33,833 bases of DNA, taken from CAYQTO01 sp964420455 (lineage in GTDB: Bacteria > Sumerlaeota > Sumerlaeia > SLMS01). Shown here one piece after another: positions 8,720-18,144 of the stretch. The DNA lies in assembly GCA_964420455.1 (NCBI GenBank), contig CAYQTO010000018.1, forward strand, positions 1-33,833, written 5' to 3'. The notes under the pieces were generated by a model that saw nothing but the letters and a program-made list of their open reading frames with translations, was not told the origin of the DNA and did no database searches. How positions within the stretch are numbered: position 1 is the stretch's first letter; the number at the start of each line of letters is the position of its first letter. A program made the position numbers and the translations under genes.

Positions 8720-9985
8720 TCACGGGGCGGGCGCGGGCGCGAGAAAGCTGGTGAGGGGAATCTTCCAGGAGGCGCCATTCTCGGGGGCTCCGGCTTCGCC
8801 GAGGAGCAGGGCGGTGGTTTCGAGTTCTTCGGGCGAGATGACAAGGCGGATGGTCATTTGGTCGTCGGGCCGGACGGCAACCGGTGGCGCGTCGCCGCGG
8901 AGGAGGGAGAAGGTGGCGACACGGCTGATTGCCTGCATGTTGCGGTCGAAGCGAATCGTGACGATTTGTCGGGCCATGCCTTCCTCGGAGAGCGCGTCTG
9001 TTTCCATGGTTATGCCAAAGCCCATCTGGCGAATGTTTTCCGGACTGAGGTAGATGGGATAAATTTCCTCGAGGAGGGTCGGACCTGTTTCGTTTTCGAC
9101 GCTGGGGGCGGCAAAGTAGCCGACGAACAGGACGACTTCCTGGCCAGCGGGGGAGATTACCCAATTGACGAAGTCCCGGGTCTGTTGGCTCAAGGAGTTG
9201 GGGTTCAGGTAATAGTAGAGAGGGCGGCTGAGGGGGTACTTTCCGGAGCTGACGTTTTCCTGGCTTGGCCAGTATCCGATGTTTCCCGTTTCGTGGGAGA
9301 TTCGGATGATATGTGCGCCGACGGCGTAACCGATACCGCCATATCCAAGGGCACTTTGGTCGCGGGAAACGCACGTGGTGAGGAGCGCCGTGGAGGATAT
9401 GTCGAGGGCATTGGGTGAGAAGGCGCGCGTCCCGAGCACGTGTTCCTGAATGAAGGCTCGGGTGCCGGATTGCAGGTCGCGGTTATAGATGTTGACGCGG
9501 CGGTTGTAGCCGCCAACTTCGCGCCATTCGCGTATTTCTCCGGAAAGGAGTTGGGCAAGTTGGTCAACGCTCAGCGTTGTCACGGGATTATGACTGTGAA
9601 CGTAGACACCGATGCCGTCGAGGGCGATGATGATTTCTTCGGGCCGTTCGCCAAACTTCTGCTCGAATTCAGCAAGTTCGGATTCCTTCATCCGGCGGGA
9701 GGCGGCTGGGATATCTGTCTCGTTGGCGAGGAGGGCGCGAATGCCACTTTCCGATCCGCGACCCTCGACATCGATGATCGCACGGGGGTGGGCGACCGTG
9801 TACTCCGCGGCGAGCTCGCGATTCAGCAGGAGCATGGTGTCGGAGCCCTTGATCGTGATCTGATCGGCGGACGCCGCGAAAGGGAGCGTCGCCAGGGCCA
9901 GAAGGGCGGCCATATCCAGCATCAAAGAGGAGAACGAATTTAACAGCGTGCGGGGGCTGGAGGCTCGAGGAGCGGAGGGGATCAT
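8720..9985 (-). CDS. PstS-like periplasmic phosphate-binding protein with extra C-terminal region
   Basis: This 421-residue protein has a long signal peptide (about residues 1-40, ending LPFAASA) and a type-2 periplasmic binding domain of the PstS/PBP-like family. Ligand-loop signatures are ITIKGSDTM, a DIPAASRRM segment and NRDLQSGTRAFIQEHVLG, which in PstS contact phosphate. The binding domain ends near residue 320. A further 100 residues or so, with a Pro/Ala-rich tail, are not part of a normal PstS and I do not recognise them. No pstCAB transporter genes are adjacent, so it may act as a stand-alone sensor or scavenger. The start is supported by a GAGGT ribosome-binding site eight bases upstream; an internal ATG at 9922 would give a shorter signal peptide. 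Confidence 0.85.
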   Translation of the reverse strand: MIPSAPRASSPRTLLNSFSSLMLDMAALLALATLPFAASADQITIKGSDTMLLLNRELAAEYTVAHPRAIIDVEGRGSESGIRALLANETDIPAASRRMKESELAEFEQKFGERPEEIIIALDGIGVYVHSHNPVTTLSVDQLAQLLSGEIREWREVGGYNRRVNIYNRDLQSGTRAFIQEHVLGTRAFSPNALDISSTALLTTCVSRDQSALGYGGIGYAVGAHIIRISHETGNIGYWPSQENVSSGKYPLSRPLYYYLNPNSLSQQTRDFVNWVISPAGQEVVLFVGYFAAPSVENETGPTLLEEIYPIYLSPENIRQMGFGITMETDALSEEGMARQIVTIRFDRNMQAISRVATFSLLRGDAPPVAVRPDDQMTIRLVISPEELETTALLLGEAGAPENGASWKIPLTSFLAPAPAP

Positions 9986-10214
9986 GGGATGACCTCTTGA
10001 GCCAGACTTCTGGCAAAATCAGGTATCGGCGGGTGCCTGTTTCTGGTTTGCAGAGCACGACTTGCCACGCATGGGCACAAGCCTTTTGTAGGGCGCTGGA
10101 TTGTTGCCTGATGCACGGGACGGCTTTTCCGGATTACTTAGCCCAATAAAATCAACGCTTTGGCCCCCCGACCTCGCCTTCTGTTCAACGATTTGCCACA
10201 ATACCCCTGCTGAT
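9986..10214. other. Intergenic gap upstream of the PstS-like gene
   Basis: This gap lies between two minus-strand genes and presumably carries the promoter of the PstS-like gene. I looked for a Pho-box-like direct repeat, a terminator with a T tract and a sigma-54 site, and found none that is convincing. The short ORFs crossing it have no recognisable protein features. Confidence 0.3.
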
Positions 10215-11063
10215 CTACCCGTCCGCGGGAAAGGAAAGGGTGTATCCGCTGTGGCCGACCGTGGTGATGCCAGGGAAGGCGGTGGCGAGGTGGTGGCCGG
10301 CGTGCTCGCCCGTGCAGTGGCAGGGAACAAGCCTTCGCGGAGCGATTCCCCGCAAGGCACCGGTGGTTTCGAAAAGGCGGCGTTCGGAGGCGTTGACAAG
10401 ATGCATTCCGCCAATCACGGCTTGAATGCTTTCTTCGCCGGTGAGTTTCCGTATTTCGCTGAGTGTGTTGATAACACCGGCATGGCAACACCCGAGCAGG
10501 ACGACGATGCCATCGCCCGTGTTGAGCCACATGGACAGATCATCAATAATGGGATCGGGTACGCTGGCGTCTGGCTCAAGGAAGAAGGGCCCGCCGGTGT
10601 CCTCGTAGTCCGTCTCCCGGGGAATGGGGCCGGTGATCCAAACGTCGGCCGCAACCTCTGTTGGCTTGGTGACATGATGCCGACGTGGGGAAGGAACCCG
10701 ATCAAGGGCCGAGAGGGCGTCCGGAGGCATCGAGATATCCCGCGCCTTGTCACTGGCGACGCTATAGCGTGTTTGCCTCACGCCCGGATGAAACCAGAGA
10801 TGTGCCGTTGAATTGACGGAAAGTACATGGGGCAATCCCCCGGTATGATCATAGTGGCCATGGCTTAGGATGATGTGATCGGCATTGGATAAGTCGATAT
10901 CGAGTTTCCGGGCGTTTTCCTGGAGCACATTGCCCGCCCCTGTGTCGAAAAGGATATTGGCATCATCGGTCTCGATCCAGAGCGCGAACCCATGCTCGGC
11001 GCCGAGCCCTTCACCTGCGTGATTGTCTACAAGTACAGTGAGTGTTGTTTTCCTTAAGGACAT
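10215..11063 (-). CDS. Metallo-beta-lactamase-fold hydrolase, dihydropterin-phosphate synthase-like family
   Basis: This 282-residue cytoplasmic protein has the HxHxDH metal motif as SHGHYDHTGG (His68, His70, Asp72, His73), an LFDTGAG strand before it, and later GCCHAGVINT, AVIGGMHL and VPCHCTGEHA metal or active-site segments. This set is characteristic of the MBL subgroup annotated as 7,8-dihydropterin-6-yl-methyl-4-(beta-D-ribofuranosyl)aminobenzene-5'-phosphate synthase. Most bacterial members have no proven substrate, so only the fold and hydrolase class are safe. A GGAG ribosome-binding site (11074-11077 on the complementary strand) lies eight bases before the ATG. Neither neighbour suggests a pathway. 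It follows the terminator of the giant minus-strand gene, so it has its own promoter in 11064-11156. Confidence 0.88.
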   Translation of the reverse strand: MSLRKTTLTVLVDNHAGEGLGAEHGFALWIETDDANILFDTGAGNVLQENARKLDIDLSNADHIILSHGHYDHTGGLPHVLSVNSTAHLWFHPGVRQTRYSVASDKARDISMPPDALSALDRVPSPRRHHVTKPTEVAADVWITGPIPRETDYEDTGGPFFLEPDASVPDPIIDDLSMWLNTGDGIVVLLGCCHAGVINTLSEIRKLTGEESIQAVIGGMHLVNASERRLFETTGALRGIAPRRLVPCHCTGEHAGHHLATAFPGITTVGHSGYTLSFPADG

Positions 11064-11156
11064 AAGGGCGACTCCGGGAGTGATGGTTCACAAACTGTTG
11101 GCTATGCTCCAAGGAGCCACGCGGCAAGGGGAGATGCGGCCTGGTGGGAGGGGGGC

Positions 11157-11199
11157 AAAAAGGGTCCGCCGCCCAACGGAGATTTGTCCGGGGCGGCGG
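11157..11199 (-). terminator. Rho-independent terminator of the 2181-residue surface protein gene
   Basis: Read on the minus strand, a nine-bp GC stem (arms 11191-11199 and 11166-11174) contains a further CGGA/TCCG inner pair and is followed within a few bases by five T residues (11157-11161). It begins 30 bases after the stop codon at 11229. This is the best intrinsic terminator in the window. Confidence 0.8.
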
Positions 11200-11228
11200 G
11201 GGAGTGGAGGGTTGGTCTGGTGGGGCGG

Positions 11229-14200
11229 CTAGAACATCATCCATCCGTCGACCGAGGTCGGCGCCACGGTGGGCGTTGCGAGCCGCGCGTTGTTGTCGCG
11301 GGTTCCCCGCAGGCCGGACCAGTTAGGTGGTGCGAGGGAGTCATCGGTCCGCGATGTGCCCACACGGAGGAGGGTGCCGTCGTGGACGCCTGCGACGATG
11401 TCGAGGGTGCCATTGCCGGTGCCGTCTACGAGGGCGGGGGTGGACTTGATCGCCGTGGCGGCCCGCGCCTGCGGGGCGGGGTCGAGCGGCTGGCCGTCAG
11501 CCGCCCACAGGTGGAGGTCGCCCGCGTCGTTACCAAGGAGGATCTCGGGAGTGGCGTCGCCGGCGACGTCGGCAAGGAGCGGGGAGGCGTGGATGGCCGA
11601 GGATGTATAGACGGGAAAGCCATCGAGGGAAAGGCCATGTCGATCGAAGGCGTAGAGGGCGCCATCGAGGGAGCCGACCAGGATTTCGTCGCGGGCGTCG
11701 CCGTCGAGGTCCGCCGCCGCCGGGGAGGAGGGACCGCCAAGGAAACGCCGGACGGGCCAGCCGGCCACCGTTTCGCCGCCGGGGGTCAGGGCGACCACCC
11801 GGCCGTCCTCCATGGCGACGACGACGTTGCGGGCCTCGCGACCGGTGAGCGCGGCGACGACCGGGGTCGCCTGCACGCGTCCGCCGAGGTCCACCGGCCA
11901 ACCGGAAAGGGCTTCTCCGGACCCGTCCACCACGTGGACGATTCCCGAAAGGCTCGTTGCCACCACGTCCAATCGACCGTCCGCGTCGATGTCAGCCAGC
12001 ACCGGCGAGGGCGTCAGGAAGGCGTGGTCACCAGCGTCACCGTCGCCGCCGAGCTCCATCGGGAACCCGCCAACCGGCTCGAGGGTCTTTGTATAGACGT
12101 GCAGGATGTTTCCTCCGGCGATCGCCACCAGCTCCTCCTCACCATCGCCGTTGATGTCGCCAATGGCAAGGGTCGACTTGATCGGCGCGCCGAGGTTGAG
12201 CGCCGGCGTCGTCAGGCTCCCGTCGTGGTGCACCACGACGAGGTCACCGTTGTCGTAGCCACGCAGAATCTCGAGGTCGCCATCGCCGTCCGTGTCCAGG
12301 AGGGCGGGACTGGACTGCGAGGAGACGATGCCCTCGTGCGGATGGATCGCGAGCACGGTGCCGTCGGGCCGGTGGATGCGCAACTCACCCAAATAGTGGG
12401 CCGAGACGATTTCGAGCGTGCCGTCGTTGTCGAGATCTGCCGCGGCGATGGCGCCGGATACGGCCGAGGGGGCCTCGCCAGTCTTGTCCTGGACGGTGTT
12501 CCTGGCGGGCGACTCGGCCTTCTCCGTCGTCGCCGGCCAGACGAGCTCGGGCTGCACTCCGTCGAAGGTCCAGTTGCCGGCGCGCGTGGAGCCGGACTTC
12601 CGATACTCAACAAAGCCGGGGTAGGCGTTCCACAGGGGGGTTCGCTCGATCGGATGCCGTGTCGCCGGCGGAAGAATCAGGCCCTGGGGCAGCGTATATC
12701 CAAGGAGAGGCGATTTGGGGTACTTGGCGGGGCTGACGATGTCCTCGGTGCCAGCATCATGGAGCCAGAAGGGGCGCACTGTCTGGCCCGTGTCCGCAAC
12801 GACGAGGGCAAAGCCATAGAGCGCGGCGGTGTGCTCGTCGAGGTGTCGGGTCACCGGGTTGTCGTGAAGGCGGGGATTCTGTTCCGGGTCGAGGACGGTG
12901 ATGGTCAGTTCGATGGTGGCACCGGGCGCGGCGAGTTCTGCGGTCTGTTCCGGCAGGGTGTTGGCAGCGAAGGGGGCGCCGCTGCCGCCGAAGGGGGGAA
13001 GGACGGCCTCCGTGGATTCGAACAGCCGTATGCCGCGGGCGGGGAACCCGTCAATCGATCCGGACTCGACCGACGCCACCCGGCCCTCGCCGTCGAGCCG
13101 GCGAAGCGACCACTCGATGCCGCCGCGAATACCCAGGTCGAGATCGACCGCGTGATCAAAGCCCGCGCCGCGCGCCACCGTGTGAACGCGGAGGTCAATG
13201 CGCTCGAGCGTGTCCTGCTCCGTATAGCTTTCCGAACGCGCCACCGCAAGCACCAGGTCGTTGTAGTCGAAGTCATTGCGGAATCCGCCCTCCTTCAGGT
13301 CCTCCCAGGCGACGATCATCCCGTTGGCAAGGGCCGTGGAAGCCTCGTCCGTATAGACATTCGCGAGACCGCCGGGATCATCGGTATTGCCGGTGCGCTC
13401 GCCGGTGATGGCGGGATGACCGGCCGGTGGCGTCGCCGTGCCTGCGAGCGATGTCCAGCGGAGCTCGCAGGACGTCTCAAGAAGGGCTTCGTCATTAAAG
13501 GCGCCGAGCGTTGCGGTATAGACGATGGAAAGGGGGGCTTCCGCCAATTGCGCAACCGTGACGGAAGGGATCGTGACGACGAGAAGGCCATCGGAAGGTC
13601 GGGCAGCGACGGCACCCTCGGGCAGCTCGACGGATTCGGGGTCGAGCGTCAGCGCTGCGGGGAGCCGGTCCGTCACCTCCAGGTCGAAGGCGTCGGCGCC
13701 GTTGCCGGCAGCGGAGGTAATCTCGATGACGAAGCGGATTTCGTCGCCCTCCCGATAGGTCGGTGCGGTAAGGACCCGCTTCTCCACGCGGAGAGCCGGC
13801 TCGACGACCGAGACCCTCGGTGCGTCCGACCGGACGTTTGCAAGCGCGTGCTCGAGCGTCGCCACGTCACCGAGGGTCCGCCCCGCGGTGTTTGCGGTGG
13901 TGTTTTCCAAAATCGCCCGATACCGCAACGTGATTGGATCCACGGTTGTATGGACGTTTGCCTCGCGATGGATTGCGCCAAGGTCCCAGGTGATCGTTCC
14001 GGACTCGAACTCCGGCGTTCCCGCCCGGATGATCTCGAGGACGTCGGGAAGCGAGGTGCCGGCGAACTCGAGGAAGTGCAGACCGTCCGGAAGGCGATCG
14101 GTCAGGACAACGTTGTGGAGCATGCCATCCGGCGGGGTCACGGCGACTTCGAAGGTCACGACTTCGCCGATAGCGACGTCATTTGCGGCAGTATGATCTG

Positions 14201-17200
14201 CCGATGTGGCAATGATGCGTTTCTCGAGGGCGGGCGCGCGAAGGGGGAAGCGGTGGGTGCCGAGTTCCGCGCGCGTCCGTCGCTCGAGCGGGTTCCCGGG
14301 GAGCGAGTCCCACTCGATCCGGGCTGCGTTGAGGACATCCTCCTGGCCCGATGCCTGGTCGTCTATACGCGCGGTCAGGTGAAAACGGATCCACTCGCCG
14401 CGGGGAAGGTCGAAGGGAGCAAGGGTGACCGGGTCGGCCTGGGTACCGGCGCCGGAGACTGCTGGAAGGGCGCCGGGAAAGCCCGCGCTGGCCTCCACCT
14501 CGCCAATGGAGACGAGGCTGAGGTTGTCGGGCAGGGCGTCGGTTACGCGCAGGTCGAAGGCGTCGCTACGGCTCGCGCCCGTGTGGCGCACCGTGAGACC
14601 GTACTCCACCAGATCGCCGGCGTCGAGATCGGTCTCGCTGGCTTCCTTGAGCAGCTCGAGTTCCGGCGCGACGACGTCGATACGGCGGACGGCGTTACGA
14701 TTGCCTCCACTGTCGTGGCGCACCAAGACACGATTGCGCGGACGGTCGCCAATCTGGTTCGCCTCCACATCCATCAGCCGAGCCGTATAGCGCACTCGGA
14801 TGCGCTCGCCGTCGCCATCGCCGTCGGGGGGATTCGTCACGTCACCGAGGGTCAGAACAAACCGGTTCTGCCACGGGGTGCCACCATTGGTAATCTCGAG
14901 ATCCTGGCGCTCGGTCTCGATGGGCTCCTCGAATTCGATCGCATCGACGGAAAGGAGCTGCATGCCATTCGGCAGGTCGTCCTCGATCCGCACGTTTGTC
15001 ATGGATCCTTGGGGGATGGTGAGGACCGCCTCGTAGGTGACCGTCTCCCCGATGGTGATGTCGTCGCCGGGGGTTGATGGCTCGCTGCTGGCGATGATGA
15101 CCTTGGAAAGGGCGAAGTTGGCGGTTCGCACGGTCGTCGAATCGGCGAGCGGTCCGAACGAATCGCCGCCCTCGGGCGCGCTGAAGTAGTCCGTGTCCAC
15201 CCTGTTTCCAACGGTCGTGTTGGGATGGATGGCGTCGTCTATACGGACGGTGTAGCGAATTGTTGCGCTGGTGCCGCCGGGGAGGATCGCGCGCCCGGCG
15301 CTCGTGCGGTTGGCGAAGTTGAAGGTCAGCAGGCCGCCGGATTCGGTCGCGGGTGTCAGCGCGGCAAGGTTGGCGCCCCCCGCGTCGGTGATGGTGACGG
15401 GGGTGTGGGGGTCGAGGCGGAAATGTTCGTCGAGAGTGTCGACGACGGGCGCGAGGTAGGCCGTGCCGCCACCCTCGTTGTTCAGGACCACCTCGTATGC
15501 CACCGTCGATCCGCCCATCAGGTTGGACGTGCTGGTGACCGTGCGCTTGTCGATCGTGACCGACGGGAACCAAATGAGGAACTCGGCCTCGTCGGAGAAG
15601 GTGTCGACAAGGGCCCCGGTGTCGTTGCGATAGGCCCCCGTCCCGACGTTGCGGTAGGCGACCAGCCCTCCCGCAGGCACGTCCTCGGGGGCAAGATCAC
15701 GCACCACGGCGTCGTAGGTAACGGCAAAGGTGGCGCCGGGGGCGACGTTGCCGAGATCGAACTCAATGCCGTTGGGCGAGCGAAGCGTGGGGAACGTTCC
15801 TGCCGAACCGGGTGTGCTGATCGTGCGCCCGCCAAAGGTTGCGTCGGACGTACCGTCCCCATCGCCATCGTTGGGTGCGATCGCCTCACCGTAGATATCG
15901 ACATCGGCTTCCGTGATGAAACGAATGTTTTCGAGGGCCGTGTTGGGTCCGGTTACAAGGGGGAGGTAGGCCGTGGCGGTCGCGCCAAGGACAGGCACGC
16001 GGGGGAACTCCGCCACGAGGGCGAAGCGCAACACGCTGCCCGGGGGAACCACCGTGGTGTTGAAATCGAAGTCCGGCGTGTCGTTTGTTCCATCGTACAC
16101 GGTTCCGCCGGGCACTTCGACGCGCATCAGGCGCGTGCGCATCACCGGCCGGGGATTCGTAAAGGAGGCCGACGATCCGTCGGTCGTCTCCTCGCCGGGG
16201 TTTGCGAGTGTGTCGGCGTCGAGCGCGAGCGCTTCCATCGTCGCCGTGTTGGTCAGGCGGTCGGTCGCTTCGAACTCGTCGTTTCCAGGGCCTTCAAATT
16301 CGTTGTCGACGACAAAGGCCAACTCGAAGGTCCCCGTGGCCCCCGCCGGGATGCGGTCGCTCCCGCCAAGCTTCCACTCCACGGGCGTGTCGCCGTCCTG
16401 GGGTTGTGGCTTCCCGGATCCATTGTCAAAGCGCCACGCGCCGCCGGCGGATTGCCTTACCGTTGGTTCCACCGAGTCGTCAAAGAACGTCCCGTCGGGC
16501 AGCAGGTCGACCATCGTTCCCGGCCCACGGAGCTCGTAGTACTCGCTCACCTGGTAGTCGATCCGTGCCGTCAGCCGGTCGCCAATTTCCGCCACGCCGG
16601 GGCTCACGGACTTCTGGACGGCGACGTAGCGTGCTGCCACTGTTGCCGTGTCTGCCGGAAGGAATTCCTCGTCCACCTTCTGCGCCCGATAGACCGCCGA
16701 AACAACCGCCGCGCTCGTCCGCGACGCTTCATCATCCGCCACCAGCAGGTCCGACGCCGCCGGACCCGAAAGACTCGTCGGGCTTGTATAGACGTTCGAG
16801 GAATCGACCAGGTGGTGCTTCACGATGCCCGAGCGATAGCTGACGATCGTTGTTTCGCCACGGGGAACTTTGATCCCACTATAAACCAGAAGCGTCGTTC
16901 CGGTCGTCGGGGCGTTGGGCGTGGCCGTGGCGATGACGCCCTCGGGGAGGGGTGCGAAACCGAGAAACTCCCGGTTCGATGGCAACTCCTCCACGAGCAC
17001 CACGTCCTCAACGTCGTCGACCTCGTTCCCTCGCAGGCGGAGCTGTGTGTCGAAGGCGTTTATCGTGGTGCCCGTCGCCCGTTCGCCCTCGGCGACCTGG
17101 GGAATCGTGTCCAGCTCGAGAAGAATCAGAACCGTTTCATGAGTACCCCACAGGAGGGAGTCGCTCGCGGGGAGGACATCGGGCGTGAGGAGCGAGGCAT

Positions 17201-17774
17201 CGTCCTCGCCAGGGGCAATTTCTGCCGCATCGACGCCGACAGGCGCGGCGAGATCCACACCACCCGGGGGCGTACCCTCCGGAGCGATGGGCGGCACGGC
17301 GCCGCGCTCAAACGGGCTGTCGTCCGCATACGCTGCCAGTCGTGTGGCCAGCCTCGTGCCCGGCTCCATCTTCGGATCCACTTCCACGCGGAACGTGTAG
17401 ACACGGGCGTCTCCCCGCTCGAGCACCTCCGTCCCCTCGAAGGAAATCACCCGTCCCCCTTCTCGGGGAACGTTTCCAATCTGCGAGCCAAGGGACCCGG
17501 ACACCACCGTCAGTCCATCGGGCAGGTCGAGGATCACGCCCGGGTCGTAGGCCGGCCCTTCCGAGGTTTCGAGGTTCCGCAGCGTGACTCGCAGGTCGAA
17601 CGCCCCGCCGACGGCGACGCGCTGGGTCGTGGCCGCGGGTTCTAGAGCCAAGTCCAGATCGAGACTGCCATCGGGGTCCGACTGGGCGGCGACGGGCGAA
17701 GCCAGCGCAAGAACACCGGCAGCGATGGGGGCGAGCCGGCGGAGACCGATTCGCAAGTGAGGAAAGAGAGGCAT
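11229..17774 (-). CDS. Giant secreted surface protein: DUF11-like repeats, LruC region, FG-GAP propeller
   Basis: This 2181-residue protein has a signal peptide (about residues 1-30, ending LASPVAAQ). Residues about 35-1480 are a chain of beta-sandwich repeats of the DUF11 type, with recurring phrases such as DLPDGL, ITIGETVTYEAVL and VTDRLPAAL. Residues about 1485-1740 look like an LruC/DUF4842 region, marked by FRNDFDYNDLVLAVA. Residues about 1775-2165 are a beta-propeller with eight FG-GAP/VCBS-like calcium motifs (DLDNDGT, DTDGDGD, DINGDGE, DIDADGR and variants, some degenerate). The end is PTSVDGWMMF, shared with the 1206-residue protein at 19728-23348. It is probably an extracellular adhesive or structural protein. 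The frame is open to 17897, but ATG 17774 puts the signal peptide at the N-terminus and is preferred. Codons are strongly GC-biased, giving long antisense shadow frames. Confidence 0.85.
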   Translation of the reverse strand: MPLFPHLRIGLRRLAPIAAGVLALASPVAAQSDPDGSLDLDLALEPAATTQRVAVGGAFDLRVTLRNLETSEGPAYDPGVILDLPDGLTVVSGSLGSQIGNVPREGGRVISFEGTEVLERGDARVYTFRVEVDPKMEPGTRLATRLAAYADDSPFERGAVPPIAPEGTPPGGVDLAAPVGVDAAEIAPGEDDASLLTPDVLPASDSLLWGTHETVLILLELDTIPQVAEGERATGTTINAFDTQLRLRGNEVDDVEDVVLVEELPSNREFLGFAPLPEGVIATATPNAPTTGTTLLVYSGIKVPRGETTIVSYRSGIVKHHLVDSSNVYTSPTSLSGPAASDLLVADDEASRTSAAVVSAVYRAQKVDEEFLPADTATVAARYVAVQKSVSPGVAEIGDRLTARIDYQVSEYYELRGPGTMVDLLPDGTFFDDSVEPTVRQSAGGAWRFDNGSGKPQPQDGDTPVEWKLGGSDRIPAGATGTFELAFVVDNEFEGPGNDEFEATDRLTNTATMEALALDADTLANPGEETTDGSSASFTNPRPVMRTRLMRVEVPGGTVYDGTNDTPDFDFNTTVVPPGSVLRFALVAEFPRVPVLGATATAYLPLVTGPNTALENIRFITEADVDIYGEAIAPNDGDGDGTSDATFGGRTISTPGSAGTFPTLRSPNGIEFDLGNVAPGATFAVTYDAVVRDLAPEDVPAGGLVAYRNVGTGAYRNDTGALVDTFSDEAEFLIWFPSVTIDKRTVTSTSNLMGGSTVAYEVVLNNEGGGTAYLAPVVDTLDEHFRLDPHTPVTITDAGGANLAALTPATESGGLLTFNFANRTSAGRAILPGGTSATIRYTVRIDDAIHPNTTVGNRVDTDYFSAPEGGDSFGPLADSTTVRTANFALSKVIIASSEPSTPGDDITIGETVTYEAVLTIPQGSMTNVRIEDDLPNGMQLLSVDAIEFEEPIETERQDLEITNGGTPWQNRFVLTLGDVTNPPDGDGDGERIRVRYTARLMDVEANQIGDRPRNRVLVRHDSGGNRNAVRRIDVVAPELELLKEASETDLDAGDLVEYGLTVRHTGASRSDAFDLRVTDALPDNLSLVSIGEVEASAGFPGALPAVSGAGTQADPVTLAPFDLPRGEWIRFHLTARIDDQASGQEDVLNAARIEWDSLPGNPLERRTRAELGTHRFPLRAPALEKRIIATSADHTAANDVAIGEVVTFEVAVTPPDGMLHNVVLTDRLPDGLHFLEFAGTSLPDVLEIIRAGTPEFESGTITWDLGAIHREANVHTTVDPITLRYRAILENTTANTAGRTLGDVATLEHALANVRSDAPRVSVVEPALRVEKRVLTAPTYREGDEIRFVIEITSAAGNGADAFDLEVTDRLPAALTLDPESVELPEGAVAARPSDGLLVVTIPSVTVAQLAEAPLSIVYTATLGAFNDEALLETSCELRWTSLAGTATPPAGHPAITGERTGNTDDPGGLANVYTDEASTALANGMIVAWEDLKEGGFRNDFDYNDLVLAVARSESYTEQDTLERIDLRVHTVARGAGFDHAVDLDLGIRGGIEWSLRRLDGEGRVASVESGSIDGFPARGIRLFESTEAVLPPFGGSGAPFAANTLPEQTAELAAPGATIELTITVLDPEQNPRLHDNPVTRHLDEHTAALYGFALVVADTGQTVRPFWLHDAGTEDIVSPAKYPKSPLLGYTLPQGLILPPATRHPIERTPLWNAYPGFVEYRKSGSTRAGNWTFDGVQPELVWPATTEKAESPARNTVQDKTGEAPSAVSGAIAAADLDNDGTLEIVSAHYLGELRIHRPDGTVLAIHPHEGIVSSQSSPALLDTDGDGDLEILRGYDNGDLVVVHHDGSLTTPALNLGAPIKSTLAIGDINGDGEEELVAIAGGNILHVYTKTLEPVGGFPMELGGDGDAGDHAFLTPSPVLADIDADGRLDVVATSLSGIVHVVDGSGEALSGWPVDLGGRVQATPVVAALTGREARNVVVAMEDGRVVALTPGGETVAGWPVRRFLGGPSSPAAADLDGDARDEILVGSLDGALYAFDRHGLSLDGFPVYTSSAIHASPLLADVAGDATPEILLGNDAGDLHLWAADGQPLDPAPQARAATAIKSTPALVDGTGNGTLDIVAGVHDGTLLRVGTSRTDDSLAPPNWSGLRGTRDNNARLATPTVAPTSVDGWMMF

Positions 17775-18144
17775 TCGTTTGAGAGCCTTTCGAGGGCAGT
17801 GGACGGCGCCCTCGGGGCGGACTTCCCCCGAGATTCGCGCGTTGATGCCCTTAGGAAAGGCAAGCGACGCACCTGCTTCCAGGCAGCCCGGTAGCATCGT
17901 ACAAGACCGTATTTATCAGTTTTCTGCAGGAGCGTTAGGGCCGAAAGGGGTGTCCGGCATATCAGGGAAATCCCCGAATTGTACTGGGGCGTCTCCGATC
18001 GAGACCCGCGATGCCGTTGGGGGCATCGGCTGATGCGGCATGTCATTTGGGTAAACACATCATCTTGAATGGTCGTGGGTTGAAATGACTTGGCAGGACG
18101 TTTGCGCTCCAAAGATTCCGTAAGGATTCGATGGAAGGAATACC
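17775..18144. promoter_or_regulatory. Divergent promoter region between surface-protein gene and pilin gene
   Basis: This 370-base gap separates two divergent genes. On the pilin side it holds a sigma-54 promoter (18091-18105). Upstream is a perfect 7-bp inverted repeat (CGATGCC 18009-18015, GGCATCG 18022-18028). The half-site GGCAT also occurs at 17956-17960 and 18037-18041. The repeat would lie about 90-108 bases before the predicted transcription start, where sigma-54 activators usually bind. That makes it a candidate activator site, by position only. On the minus side I see no convincing -35/-10 pair for the giant gene. Confidence 0.45.
18091..18105 (+). promoter_or_regulatory. Sigma-54 (RpoN) promoter of the pilin-like gene
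   Basis: TGGCAGGACGTTTGC matches the -24/-12 consensus TGGCACG-N4-TTGC at every defined base except one, with exact GG-N10-GC spacing. Transcription would start near 18117, giving a 28-base leader that carries a GGAAGG ribosome-binding site (18133-18138) six bases before ATG 18145. In several bacteria, type IV pilin genes are known to be sigma-54 dependent, which fits. Confidence 0.7.

Noticed and set aside
11184..15077. A 1297-codon open frame on the plus strand
   Set aside because: It lies wholly antisense to the giant secreted-protein gene, has no recognisable domains and an Arg/Gly/Val-rich composition, and is explained by GC-rich third positions. The minus frame has a signal peptide, repeats and a terminator.
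15225..17645. An 806-codon open frame on the plus strand
   Set aside because: Antisense shadow of the same giant gene, with no domains or ribosome-binding site.
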